Shown: positions 24,478-34,062 of the stretch, in pieces | How positions within the stretch are numbered: the first letter of the stretch is position 1 | Layout of the letters: each line of letters opens with the position of its first letter | NCBI RefSeq assembly: GCF_003173035.1 | Contig: NZ_QGLE01000004.1 | Location: forward strand, 1 to 64,000 | Length of the DNA stretch: 64,000 nt | Origin: Zavarzinia aquatilis | GTDB taxonomy: Bacteria; Pseudomonadota; Alphaproteobacteria; Zavarziniales; Zavarziniaceae | Reading direction: 5' to 3' | Program-made: the position numbers and the translations under genes | The notes under the pieces: model-generated | What the model was told of the DNA's origin: nothing | What the model saw: the letters and a program-made list of their open reading frames with translations, nothing else | Databases searched by the model: none

Positions 24478-24785
24478 CGCTAGAAAAAGGACCGTTGGGT
24501 CTTTTCGTGCGCTTTCCGCTTTCAGTCAAGGCACAAGGCGACCAGGCGTCGCGTTTCCACCGACCGCAAAATATTCATTTTGCCAATTTCGGAAACCGGT
24601 TCACATCGCTGCCCGATTTCTGGAGAAGCTGGCGCGCGACCTCACCCTCAAACGGTGCCTGATCACGCCATCTTCATGACGCCCCGGCCGCTTCCGCCCG
24701 TCCACTCGACATCCGACGACGTCTCTCGGGTGGATCGAAAGATTTCGGCATCACGCCTTCGAATGGCCAAACAGGCGCCGTGCCG
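24478..24785. other. Intergenic region between TetR gene and ABC transporter
   Basis: These 308 bases lie upstream of the TetR gene and downstream of the ABC ATPase stop, both on the minus strand. They hold the third operator-like site (24488-24503). The remainder is somewhat less GC-rich near 24540-24600 and shows no convincing gene or terminator. Confidence 0.5.
24488..24503. promoter_or_regulatory. Putative TetR operator before the tetR-like gene
   Basis: AGGACCGTTGGGTCTT matches 14 of 16 positions of AAGACCGTTCGGTCTT. It lies 20 nt upstream of the TetR start codon, where an autoregulatory site is expected. Confidence 0.6.
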
Positions 24786-25864
<1,079 letters not shown>

Positions 25865-25868
<4 letters not shown>

Positions 25869-26671
25869 GACACGTCCTTGGGTTTGGCGCGGGCGAGGTC
25901 GCGCAGCAGGTAGATCGCGGCGACGATCACGGTCGCGCCGATCATCAGGGTGGAAACCGCGGCGACCGCGGGGTCGATATTGTCGCGGATGTCGGACCAG
26001 ATCTTGCGCGGCAGGGTATAGACGCTGCGCGACGAGACGAACAGCGTCACGATGATCTCGTCCCACGAGATGACGAAGGCGAAGAGACCGCCGGTGAGGA
26101 GGCCCGCCTTCACATTGGGCACGATCACGTCACGCACGGTGCGGAACGGCCCGGCGCCGAGGCTGCGCGCCGCCTGGGCGATGCGGGGGTCCAGCCCCTC
26201 GAGCGCGGCCGAGACGGTCATGAAGACGAAGGGCATGCCCAGAATGGCGTGGGACAGGATGACCCCGAACACCGTGTCGAACAGCCCGAGGGTCACCCAG
26301 GCGCGCGACAGGGCGAGGGCGGTGACGATGGGCGGCACGATCATCGGCATCAGGGCGAGCACGCCGATGATGCGCGCGGCCCGGCCGCCGATCCGCCACA
26401 GACCGATGGCCGCCGCGCCGCCGGTGAAGGTGGCGATCAGCGTGGCGCCGATGCCGACCATGGCGCTGTCGCCCAGCGCGCCCAGCCAGGCATCCTCGGT
26501 AAAGACGCTGGCGTAATGGCGCAGCGAAAGCTCGCCCTGCGGCATCGACAGAAATCGCTCCGGCGTCAGCGACAGCGGCACCGAGATGAACATGGGCGCC
26601 AGCAGGAAGCCGACAACGATCCAGGCGATGGTGACGCAAAGGATCAACCCGGGGGTAAGGCGGCGGGTCAT
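25865..26671 (-). CDS. ABC transporter permease, PotC/PotI-like
   Basis: This is a 268-residue inner-membrane permease with about six hydrophobic segments, starting with IAWIVVGFLLAPMFISVPLS. The EAA loop is AARSLGAGPFRTVRDVIVPN, the site of contact with the ATPase. It matches the second permease of spermidine/putrescine importers. It overlaps both neighbours by a few bases (ATGA at the ATPase, a 1-nt overlap at 26671 with the first permease), so the genes are translated as one unit. Confidence 0.9.
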
Positions 26672-27558
26672 CAGCCGAAGCCTTTCTTCAGGCCGACCGT
26701 CTTCGCCATGATCCCGATCAGGACGAGGGTGAGGACGAGAAGGACGACCGACTGCGCCGCGCCGAAGCCCCAGCGCACGGTCTGCAGGATGGCGACCGAG
26801 ACGGATTCCGCCAGCATGACCACGCGCCCGCCGCCGAGAATGGCCGGCGTCACATAGAAGCCGAGGCCGAAGACGAAGACGATCACCGTCGCCGCGAAGA
26901 CGCCGGGCAGGGTCAGCGGCAGATAGACCTTGAGGAAGGTGGTCACCGCCCCGGCGCCGAGGCTGCGCGAGGCGAACAGGAGGCGCTGGTCGATGCCGCG
27001 CATCACCGCGAAGATGGGCAGCACGGCGTAGGGAATGAGGTAATGCACCATGCCGATGACGACGCCGAGTTCGTTACGGACGAGGGCCAGAGGCTGGTCG
27101 ATGGCGCCCGACTGCATCAGCCAGTCGTTCACCGGCCCCTGGTCGCGCAGCAGCACGAGCCAGGAAAAGGCCCGGATCAGCACGGAAATCCACAGGGGCA
27201 CGAGCACGGCGACGACGAGGATGCGCTGATGCGTCTCCCGGACATGGGCCATGGCGAAGGCGACGCAGAAGCCGAGCACGATGGAGATCACCGTGGTGAT
27301 CGCGCAGAGGCGCAAGGTCGTCAGCAGCACCTTCAGCGGGCCGCTGGCGGTCGCGATCCGTTCGTAATTGTCGAGGCCGGGCTTCGGATCGCTGACGCTG
27401 AGCAACAGGACATTGCCCAGCGGCAGCAGGTAAAGGCAGACGACGAGGATCAGGATCGGCGCGACCAGCCACCAGTGCGGATCGAGATGGCCCCGCGCAT
27501 CGCGCAGGGCCACCCGAAAGCCGGTCGGTCGTGCCGTCTTGTCAGCCGGCGACGGCAT
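26671..27558 (-). CDS. ABC transporter permease, PotB/PotH-like
   Basis: This is a 295-residue inner-membrane permease with six predicted membrane spans, the first in LVAPILILVVCLYLLPLG. The EAA loop reads ASRSLGAGAVTTFLKVYLPL. It matches the first permease of polyamine-type importers. The 5' end overlaps the stop of the binding-protein gene by 17 nt. Confidence 0.9.
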   Translation of the reverse strand: MPSPADKTARPTGFRVALRDARGHLDPHWWLVAPILILVVCLYLLPLGNVLLLSVSDPKPGLDNYERIATASGPLKVLLTTLRLCAITTVISIVLGFCVAFAMAHVRETHQRILVVAVLVPLWISVLIRAFSWLVLLRDQGPVNDWLMQSGAIDQPLALVRNELGVVIGMVHYLIPYAVLPIFAVMRGIDQRLLFASRSLGAGAVTTFLKVYLPLTLPGVFAATVIVFVFGLGFYVTPAILGGGRVVMLAESVSVAILQTVRWGFGAAQSVVLLVLTLVLIGIMAKTVGLKKGFG

Positions 27559-28642
27559 CGAGCCAGGTGTTCAGTTCGGTGTCGTAATGATCCGCATACC
27601 ACTGCTCGTTGCGGATGATGCCGACATCGAGATGCGAGGTCGGGTTGAGGCGCTTCTGTTCCTCGCTCAGCAGGGCAAGGGCGGCCGGATTGGCCGGGCC
27701 GTTGCCCATGGCGTCCAGCAGCTTGATCTGCTTCTTGGGGTCCTGGGTCGAGGCGATGAACTTCTGCGCCGCGGCGACATTCTTGCCGCCCTTCGGAATG
27801 CACCAGGCGCCCGGGCTGGCGATCTGCTGGTTCCAGATCCAGCCCACGCGGCCCTTGGTGTCGCGCTCCAGCACGGAACAGCGGGTGTTCCAGATGTTGC
27901 CCATGACGACTTCGCCGTCGAGGAACAGCTGCTGGCTCGACGCGCCCGAATCCCACAGGACGAGGTTGTCGCCGAGCGACTTCACCATCTCGACGACCAG
28001 CTTCATGTCGATCGGATAGACCTCTTCCGGCTTCTTGCCGGCGGCCAGCATGAAGATTTCCGGCATCCCCATGAACCATTTCCACAGGGTGCGCTTGCCC
28101 GGGAATTTCTTCAGGTCGAAGAAGTCGGCCCAGCTGGTCGGCGCTTCCGGCAGCTTGGTCTTGTCATAGGCGAGAACGTAGGAATAGACGTAGTTGCCGG
28201 CCGAGAGCGGGAACTTGTTCCACTCGAAATAGCCCTTGGGATCGACCACGGAATAGTCGATCGGCTCGAGGTAGTCGGGGCCGAGCTGCAGGCCATAGAA
28301 GCCGTCGCCGTCCGACACGTCCCAGATCACGTTCTTCTCGTCGACCATCTTCTTGATGTTGCCCGGCAGCGGCCCGGCGCCGTCGATATTCACCTTGGTT
28401 CCCGTCGCCTCGGCGAAGGGCGCGGTCCAGGCGTCCGTATAGGCCTTGACCGCGTCGCCGCCGAAGTTGGAAATCGTGATCTCGCCCGCCGCCATTGCGC
28501 GCTTCGCGCCGAGGCCGACGCCGGCTGCGGAGACGCCCAGAATCGCGCAGAGGCTCAGAAAGTCGCGCCGGTTCACCCGGCCGCGCGCGTAAAGGTCCTT
28601 GGCGATCGCAAGGGAATCCTCGCGGTGAAGGTCTCGATCCAT
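27542..28642 (-). CDS. ABC transporter substrate-binding protein, PotD/PotF-like, Tat-type signal
   Basis: This is a 366-residue periplasmic binding protein. The signal region contains NRRDFLSLCAILGVSAAG, a twin-arginine motif, with cleavage likely after KRAMA (near residue 51). The mature protein begins GEITISNFGGDAVKAYTDAW and has the extracellular solute-binding family 1 pattern (WDVSDGDGFYGLQ, LAYDKTKLPEAPTSWADFFD). The ATG at 28642 was chosen because it directly precedes the signal and has GGAG upstream. It is the first gene of the transporter operon and divergent from the LysR gene, which may regulate it. Confidence 0.9.
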   Translation of the reverse strand: MDRDLHREDSLAIAKDLYARGRVNRRDFLSLCAILGVSAAGVGLGAKRAMAAGEITISNFGGDAVKAYTDAWTAPFAEATGTKVNIDGAGPLPGNIKKMVDEKNVIWDVSDGDGFYGLQLGPDYLEPIDYSVVDPKGYFEWNKFPLSAGNYVYSYVLAYDKTKLPEAPTSWADFFDLKKFPGKRTLWKWFMGMPEIFMLAAGKKPEEVYPIDMKLVVEMVKSLGDNLVLWDSGASSQQLFLDGEVVMGNIWNTRCSVLERDTKGRVGWIWNQQIASPGAWCIPKGGKNVAAAQKFIASTQDPKKQIKLLDAMGNGPANPAALALLSEEQKRLNPTSHLDVGIIRNEQWYADHYDTELNTWLDAVAG

Positions 28643-28768
28643 GCCGCTCTCCACATCTATTGCCTGGCCGCCTGTCGTCCGGGCATGATCACTTTTTAAT
28701 GCACTTATGTTGCACCGCACGATGATGAAAACCAAACCTTTAGTTAAGTGGAGTCGAAACTGAAGAAG

Positions 28769-29743
28769 ATGACCACCGCCGCGCGGACCCAGCAGGTCTT
28801 CCGCGGGGCGATTTCCGACGGCGATCTGCGCCTTTTGCGGGTCTTCCGCACCGTGGTCGAAAACGGCGGTTTCACGGCGGCGGAGGTTGCCCTGAACAAG
28901 TCGAAATCGGCCATCAGTCTCGACATCGGCCATCTCGAGCAGCGCATGGGCACGAAACTCTGCGTGCGCGGCCGGGCCGGCTTTCGTCTGACCGACGAAG
29001 GACAGATCGTCTATCTCGCCTCGCTCCAGCTGTTCAACGACGTCGAGAAATTTCGCGACCGGGTGGCGACCGCTGTCAAGGCCCTGACCGGCCGGGTCTC
29101 GCTGTTGCTGGTCGATAATCTCGTTTCGGTCGCGGCGGGGCCGATGACCCGGGCCATCGCCGAATTCGTCCGCCGCCATCCCAAGGTGGAAATCACCATG
29201 GAATCGGCGACCCCGGCCGGGGTCGAACAGGGCATCCTGGAAGGCGAGGCCGATCTCGGCGTCTCGGTCGTGCCGCGGGAAATCGCCTCGATCGAGATGA
29301 TCCCGCTGTTCCGCGAGGAATTGCGCCTCTATTGCAGCCGGGGCCACGAACTCGCCCAGCGCGGGCTGGCGGGCCTGACGCCGGACGAGGTGCGGCAGCA
29401 TCGGCTGGTCATGCCCGGCGTGACCGAGGACCCGGGCTTCGGCGCCGTGGTCGCCGGCTTTCCCAAGGATGCCAAGGCGAGCAATATCGACTGCCGCATC
29501 CTTCTCGTGCTCTCGGGCGCGTTCCTCGGCTTCCTGCCGCCTCATTTCGCCGATCCCTGGATCGAGAGCGGCGAACTGGTGGAAGTGATGCCGGAGCATT
29601 TCCGGACCGAGAACACTTTCTATGTGATGTTCAAGAAATCGACGCGGCAAAGCGCGGCCGGCTCGGCCTTCCTCTCCATCCTGCTCAGCCATTTCGAGAA
29701 GGCCAAGCGGATGGAGGTGACCAAGCTCGGTCAGCTGGTCTAG
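28769..29743 (+). CDS. LysR-family transcriptional regulator
   Basis: This is a 324-residue LysR regulator. The N-terminal HTH (LRLLRVFRTVVENGGFTAAE, LNKSKSAISLDIGHLEQRMG) is followed by a substrate-binding domain (GRVSLLLVDNLVSVAAGPM, GEADLGVSVVPREI). ATG 28769 (MTTAARTQQ) was chosen; a GTG at 28748 is in frame but has no Shine-Dalgarno. It is divergent from the polyamine-type transporter operon with 126 nt between the starts, the usual arrangement for a LysR activator and its target. The ligand is unknown. Confidence 0.9.
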   Translation: MTTAARTQQVFRGAISDGDLRLLRVFRTVVENGGFTAAEVALNKSKSAISLDIGHLEQRMGTKLCVRGRAGFRLTDEGQIVYLASLQLFNDVEKFRDRVATAVKALTGRVSLLLVDNLVSVAAGPMTRAIAEFVRRHPKVEITMESATPAGVEQGILEGEADLGVSVVPREIASIEMIPLFREELRLYCSRGHELAQRGLAGLTPDEVRQHRLVMPGVTEDPGFGAVVAGFPKDAKASNIDCRILLVLSGAFLGFLPPHFADPWIESGELVEVMPEHFRTENTFYVMFKKSTRQSAAGSAFLSILLSHFEKAKRMEVTKLGQLV

Positions 29744-29770
29744 GGGCGGAAGGCGCCCTTGCCGGCACGA

Positions 29771-29835
29771 GATCCCGGCCTGCGCCGGGATGACGCTTTT
29801 TTTCAGAAGTCGTCACTCCGGCGAAGGCCGGAGTC
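29771..29835. repeat. Paired palindromic extragenic element (terminator-like)
   Basis: There are two hairpins: ATCCCGGC-CTGC-GCCGGGAT (29772-29791), followed by GACGC and a run of seven T, then ACTCCGGC-GAAG-GCCGGAGT (29815-29834). GGGATGACG and CGTCACTCC flank the T-run and are near reverse complements, so the whole block is one imperfect palindrome. Such CGTCATCCCGGC-type elements are dispersed in many alphaproteobacterial genomes. The first hairpin plus T-run probably terminates the LysR transcript. Confidence 0.65.
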
Positions 29836-29856
29836 TTGACACGAGTAAGTCTCCGC

Positions 29857-30690
29857 TCACGCCTCGGCGAACAGGCGGCGGGCGTGGTCGCGCAGGATCA
29901 GGGCATCCTCCGCCCGGTCCGAGAGTTCGAGCCCGTCCGCCCCGGTGATCGCATAGTCGCGGGGGCCGAGTTCGCACAGGAAGATCAGCCGCTCGTCCGC
30001 GCCCGCGCGCTGTTTCCACAGGCGGAAGCCTTCCTTCCACCAGCCGAGGAAGAGATCGAGCCAGGGCTTCGTCTGCGGGAACTGCACCGGTAGCTGGACC
30101 TGACAGCGGCTGGCGATGCGGCCCTGGAACGAGTCGGATCGGGCGAGCAGGCGGGTGATCTGGCCGTGATATTCGCCATAGAGCGGGAACGTCATCTCCC
30201 GCCCGACGACATAGTGCGACAGGTCGGCGGCGAGGCGCATCTCGGGGATCGCGTCGAGCAGTTGCAGGGTCGCGAACATGTCGTTGGTGATGCAGTTGCG
30301 GTGCGTCTCGAACTGCAGGGGCACGCCTTCCTCGGCGGCGAGGCGCAGCCAGTCGCGGATGACCGGGATCATGCCGTCGACCGAAACCGGCATCACCTGA
30401 CCGACGACGACGACGAAGGGCGCGCCGATGTCCTTGGCGAGGTGCAGCGCCGGGCGCAGATCCTCGATCGACTTCGGAAAGGCGGTCAGCAGCCCGCCGA
30501 GGCCGGTGCGCGCGAAATGCGGCACCGTCTCCTTCGCCTGTTCGAGGGTGAGGGCGCCGAGGTCGATGGCCATGCCCTCGTAGCCCGCCGCCTTCACGGC
30601 ATCGAAACGCTCGCCCACCGGGGTCTCGGGCACGCCCGGCAGGCGCAGCTCGGTCGCCCACAGGGCCTGATAGACGGCCAGCTCAGGCAT
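29857..30690 (-). CDS. Sugar phosphate isomerase/epimerase-like TIM-barrel protein
   Basis: This is a 277-residue xylose-isomerase-like TIM barrel (AP endonuclease 2 superfamily). Likely metal ligands are the Glu in LQFETHRN, the Asp/His in AADLSHYVV and the Glu in FLCELGPRDY. It begins MPELAVYQALWATELRLPG. Substrate is unknown. It overlaps the end of the upstream desaturase gene by 8 nt, so the two are coupled. That pairing with a desaturase is unusual for a sugar isomerase and hints at a shared specialised pathway. Confidence 0.8.
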   Translation of the reverse strand: MPELAVYQALWATELRLPGVPETPVGERFDAVKAAGYEGMAIDLGALTLEQAKETVPHFARTGLGGLLTAFPKSIEDLRPALHLAKDIGAPFVVVVGQVMPVSVDGMIPVIRDWLRLAAEEGVPLQFETHRNCITNDMFATLQLLDAIPEMRLAADLSHYVVGREMTFPLYGEYHGQITRLLARSDSFQGRIASRCQVQLPVQFPQTKPWLDLFLGWWKEGFRLWKQRAGADERLIFLCELGPRDYAITGADGLELSDRAEDALILRDHARRLFAEA

Positions 30691-31672
30691 TGGCCGTCAC
30701 CTTGGCGTCTTCGCGGTTGGTGTGGTCGACGATCCAGGGGCGGTCCATCGGATAATCGGCTTCGGTATGGCCGGCCAGTTTCTTCATCACCTGCCACTGG
30801 AAGCCGAGATAGGTCATGGAATAGGGCTTGATGCCGTTGCCGTCGAAAATCTCGGCGTGCAGCTGCTTCAGCTTCCAGAACGGCACGCCCGGGAAGGCAT
30901 GATGGGCGGTGTGATACTGCATGTTCCAGCAGACCCAGCGCAGCAGGGCGTTGGTGCGGGTCGAGCGGGTGTTGGTCAGGATGTTCTGCTCGTGCGACAG
31001 GCCAAGGTGCTCGATGGTGTTCTGCAGCTGATGCGCCCATTTGGTCAGCAGCAGCGGCGCCAGCCAGTATTGCACGGCGGCCCAGCTGCCGAACCAGACC
31101 GAGACGGCGGCAATGACGAGGTAGCCGAGCATGTGCAGCCGCGCCTCGAGGATCACGTCCTTGCGGCGGATTTCGGGGATATAGGGCTCGATCACGATGC
31201 CGAAGCAGAAGCGGACGATGCGCGAGATGCGCGAATACCAGTAGCTCGGCCCGAGAAACCACATCAGATAGCCGAACAGGGAATAGGGCCCGCGCACCAG
31301 CTCGCCATCCTTTTCCCAGTCCTGGGTGTGGCGGTGATGGGCGGTGTGCTGGATCTGGTCGAAATCGCGCGGGTACAGCAGGACGAAACCGGTGAGCCGG
31401 CCGAAGATCTCGTTCAGGCTGCGCGTCTTGAACACGGTCCAGTGCGACAGCTCGTGCTGGCCGGCATAAAGAAAGTTGAGCAGGGCGCCGTGGATCAGGA
31501 AGGCGGGAACCGCCCACCAGCTGCCCCAAGTCTGCGACAGCAGCCAGCCGGTGGCGAGGATCGCGGCGACATGGCTGCCCAGCTGAAGCGCGCCGATGCC
31601 GTCGGAGCGTTGGGACAATGCGTGCAGCCGCGCCGGCTTGATCAGGGTTTTGCGAACGAAGACTTCATCCAT
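30683..31672 (-). CDS. Membrane fatty-acid desaturase family protein
   Basis: This is a 329-residue di-iron membrane desaturase or hydroxylase. The three histidine boxes are present: HELSH (GQHELSHWTVF), HTAHHRH and HTAHHAFPG. Hydrophobic segments include SHVAAILATGWLLSQ and GYLVIAAVSVWFGSWAAV. ATG 31672 (MDEVFVRKT) has AGGAG about 11 nt upstream; the longer in-frame extension is rejected as non-coding. It overlaps the TIM-barrel gene. The acceptor could be an acyl lipid or another alkyl chain; sequence alone does not say. Confidence 0.87.
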   Translation of the reverse strand: MDEVFVRKTLIKPARLHALSQRSDGIGALQLGSHVAAILATGWLLSQTWGSWWAVPAFLIHGALLNFLYAGQHELSHWTVFKTRSLNEIFGRLTGFVLLYPRDFDQIQHTAHHRHTQDWEKDGELVRGPYSLFGYLMWFLGPSYWYSRISRIVRFCFGIVIEPYIPEIRRKDVILEARLHMLGYLVIAAVSVWFGSWAAVQYWLAPLLLTKWAHQLQNTIEHLGLSHEQNILTNTRSTRTNALLRWVCWNMQYHTAHHAFPGVPFWKLKQLHAEIFDGNGIKPYSMTYLGFQWQVMKKLAGHTEADYPMDRPWIVDHTNREDAKVTANA

Positions 31673-31781
31673 GGCGCCGGAACTCCTGGCTCGAACTGGA
31701 ACAATGCCAGAATGATCCTTCAGCGCGCCGCCTGTGGAAATCCGAACGCCGATAATGTCACTTGAGTAAAAACTGAACCAA

Positions 31782-32159
31782 TCACAGCGCAGGCGGCGCC
31801 GGCCGGCTGGCGACATAGAAGGCGCAGGCCAGCATCAAGGCGCCGACCCCCGCCGCCAGCCACAGGCCCGGCCGGCTGCCGATCAGGAACACGCCATAGC
31901 CGACGGCCATGCCCGACAGGGCGAAGGTCTTGCCCCGGCGCGAGATGGCGCCATAGCGTCGCCAGTCGCGTAAAGTGGGGCCGAAGCGCGGGTGATCCAT
32001 CAGCCAGGCTTCGAGCCGGGGCGAGGAGCGGGCGAAACAGGCCGCGGCGAGAATGAGGAAGATGGTGGTCGGCATCACCGGCAGAAAGGCGCCCAGCACC
32101 GCGAGCCCCGTCATCACGAGCCCGAGCACCAGGAAAAAGCCGCGCCTTGCGCTGTCCAT
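31782..32159 (-). CDS. YbaN/DUF454 family membrane protein
   Basis: This is a small 125-residue inner-membrane protein. It has the family pattern GAFLPVMPTTIFLILAAACF, then ARSSPRLEAWLMDHPRFG and RRGKTFALSGMAVGYGVF, with two to three membrane spans. Function unknown. ATG 32159 (MDSARRGFF) gives the usual length for the family; an in-frame ATG at 32216 is possible. It stands alone, between the secreted-protein gene and the desaturase on the same strand. Confidence 0.8.
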   Translation of the reverse strand: MDSARRGFFLVLGLVMTGLAVLGAFLPVMPTTIFLILAAACFARSSPRLEAWLMDHPRFGPTLRDWRRYGAISRRGKTFALSGMAVGYGVFLIGSRPGLWLAAGVGALMLACAFYVASRPAPPAL

Positions 32160-32263
32160 ACCCGTCACCGTCGATCGTCGCACCGGCCGCCGGCCGCTAT
32201 CGCTGGACTGGACCATAAACCCGCCCGCAGGCCAAGCGTTACAGCTTGTGCCGATCACCCGGG

Positions 32264-32758
32264 CTATTCGGGCGGGCGCCGCATCAAGACGCGGCGCGGC
32301 GGCTGACCCTCCAGCGTGCCGCGCCACGAGCCGTCGCCGACCGGCTTCAGGTGGAAGACCTGTTCGTCGGCGACATCGGCGCTCGGGTTGAAGCTGATGA
32401 TCAGGCCGCCGTCGACCAGCACGATATCGGTGATCTCGGCGGTGACGCCGTCCCAGTCGCAGGCGGTGGCGGGATCGGGACAGAGGCCGGGCAGGGCGGT
32501 GAAGACGCCGGCCGCGCGCGGCTCGTCCGCGCCATGGGTGATGTCGAGGGCGACCAGCGGCATGTCGCCGCCGTCGTCGAGCACGATGCGCCAGCTGCCG
32601 TCGAGTTCGCCCGGCACCGCGACGTCATTGGCGACGCCGGGGGGCAATTCGTCCTCCGCCGGGGTCGGCGAGGCGATATTGGGGGGCGGCGCCGTCTCCG
32701 CCGCCAACGCGGCGGGGGACAGGACAAGCAGGGCGAGCGCGGCGAGGGCAATCCTCAA
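32264..32758 (-). CDS. Small exported protein of unknown function (TTG start)
   Basis: This 164-residue protein has a clear signal peptide (RIALAALALLVLSPAALA, cleavage before AET). The mature part is acidic and beta-rich, with GELDGSWRIVLDDGG, VALDITHG, TACDWDGV and a C-terminal LEGQPPRRVLMRRP. No family was recognised. The only start that places the signal at the N-terminus is TTG 32758, which overlaps the preceding hydrolase stop as TTGA, so translation is probably coupled. It is the last gene of the long housekeeping run. Confidence 0.72.
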   Translation of the reverse strand: MRIALAALALLVLSPAALAAETAPPPNIASPTPAEDELPPGVANDVAVPGELDGSWRIVLDDGGDMPLVALDITHGADEPRAAGVFTALPGLCPDPATACDWDGVTAEITDIVLVDGGLIISFNPSADVADEQVFHLKPVGDGSWRGTLEGQPPRRVLMRRPPE

Positions 32759-33546
32759 GGCAGCACCCGGTCCAGCCAGGCCGAGGCATCGGCCGCCATC
32801 TCTTCCCAGCCCGGTTCCGAGACCATCCAGTGGCTGAACCCATCGTAGAGCCGGAAGGCGGTCTTGCCCTCGGTGTCGCGGTAGCGGTCGGCGATGCGCT
32901 TGACCGTGCGGGCGGAGTTCACCTTGTCGGCGCTGCCGGCGAGGGCCAGCACCGGGCATTTCACCGTCCAGGGCTCGACCCGGCTGGCCCGGCGCATATC
33001 CCAGGTCGAATGCATGATCTCGAACACCGCGCGACCCGATTCGGGCACGAAGCGCGAGAAGATCTGGCGCCGTTCCTCGCGCGGGAGGCGGTTCAGCGTA
33101 TGGTCGGCGGCGACGCGGTAGACGGGATGGATCGGCCCGTCCCAGAACACGCCGAGGGTGGCGACCATGCCGACCGCCGACAGAATCTCGAAATCGGTCG
33201 ACGGAATGACACCCCAGGGCGGGCTGGGGGCCAGCAGCACCGCCGCCCGGGCGAGGCCGCGCCCGGCCAGCATCTGGGCGATCAACCCGCCCATCGAATG
33301 GCCGACGATCACCGGCTTGTCCGGCAGCGTCCGGATCAGCCGGGCCAGGTCGTCGGCATAGTCGACGAGGCTGGTGCGGCCGAGGTCCGGATGCGGCCGG
33401 CCGTGCGCCGGCGTGTCGTGATGAAGCAGATTGGGCGTGTGGCAGGTCCAGCCGGCGGCGGTCATCGCCTCGGCCCAGCAGGCCATGGCCCAGCCGCCGG
33501 TGAAGGCGCCGTGGATCAGGACCATGTGGCCCTTGTCGCCGCTCAT
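32755..33546 (-). CDS. Alpha/beta hydrolase
   Basis: This is a 263-residue alpha/beta hydrolase. It has HMVLIHGAFTGGWAMACW at strand 1, the nucleophile elbow GHSMGG (Ser near 98), the acid Asp in LAGSADKVNS and His in YDGFSHWMV. There is no signal peptide. ATG 33546 overlaps the rppH stop by 4 nt, and its own stop overlaps the TTG of the next gene. Substrate unknown; lipid or ester hydrolysis is plausible. It shares only the fold with the other hydrolases in the window. Confidence 0.87.
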   Translation of the reverse strand: MSGDKGHMVLIHGAFTGGWAMACWAEAMTAAGWTCHTPNLLHHDTPAHGRPHPDLGRTSLVDYADDLARLIRTLPDKPVIVGHSMGGLIAQMLAGRGLARAAVLLAPSPPWGVIPSTDFEILSAVGMVATLGVFWDGPIHPVYRVAADHTLNRLPREERRQIFSRFVPESGRAVFEIMHSTWDMRRASRVEPWTVKCPVLALAGSADKVNSARTVKRIADRYRDTEGKTAFRLYDGFSHWMVSEPGWEEMAADASAWLDRVLP

Positions 33547-34028
33547 CGCGCCGCCCCCCCGAACAGCGGGGCGAATTCGGCGACGATCTCCTGATAGAGG
33601 TCGCGTTTGAACGGCACGATCAGGTCGGGCAATTGATGATGCTCGACCCAGCGCCAGGCGGCGAATTCCGGGTGGCTGGTCGCGATGTTGATGTCGGCGT
33701 CGGTGCCGAGGAAGCGCATGGCGTACCACTTCTGGCGCTGCCCGCGGTAGCGACCCTTCCACACCTTGGGGATCAGCTCGAGCGGCAGGTCGTAATTCAG
33801 CCAGCCCGCCGATTCCGCGATGATTTCCGCCTTCTCGGTGCCGATTTCCTCGCCCAGCTCGCGCATGGCGGCGGTTTGCGGCTCCTCGCCGTCGTCGATG
33901 CCGCCCTGGGGCATCTGCCAGGCCTCGACCAGATTGTCGATCCGCTGCCCGACAAAGACGAGACCCGCGGGATTGATCAGCATGATCCCGACGCAGGGGC
34001 GATAGGGCAGGGCGTTGATATCCATCAT
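33543..34028 (-). CDS. rppH: RNA pyrophosphohydrolase
   Basis: This is a 161-residue Nudix hydrolase that removes pyrophosphate from the 5' end of mRNAs and so starts RNase E-dependent decay. The Nudix box is GGIDDGEEPQTAAMRELGEE followed by IGT. Typical RppH segments YRPCVGIMLINPAGLVFVGQ, AWQMPQGGID and QRQKWYAMRFLG are present. ATG 34028 was chosen; an in-frame ATG at 34040 is also possible. It lies directly downstream of the divergent polysaccharide deacetylase, the usual alphaproteobacterial order. Confidence 0.95.
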   Translation of the reverse strand: MMDINALPYRPCVGIMLINPAGLVFVGQRIDNLVEAWQMPQGGIDDGEEPQTAAMRELGEEIGTEKAEIIAESAGWLNYDLPLELIPKVWKGRYRGQRQKWYAMRFLGTDADINIATSHPEFAAWRWVEHHQLPDLIVPFKRDLYQEIVAEFAPLFGGAAR

Positions 34029-34062
34029 GTTACTCGGCATACGGAAAGGTGGGGCGGGCGGG

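Noticed and set aside
28643-29692. A 350-codon upstream extension of the ABC binding protein
   Set aside because: It lies antisense to the LysR gene and precedes a proper Tat signal peptide; the true start is ATG 28642.
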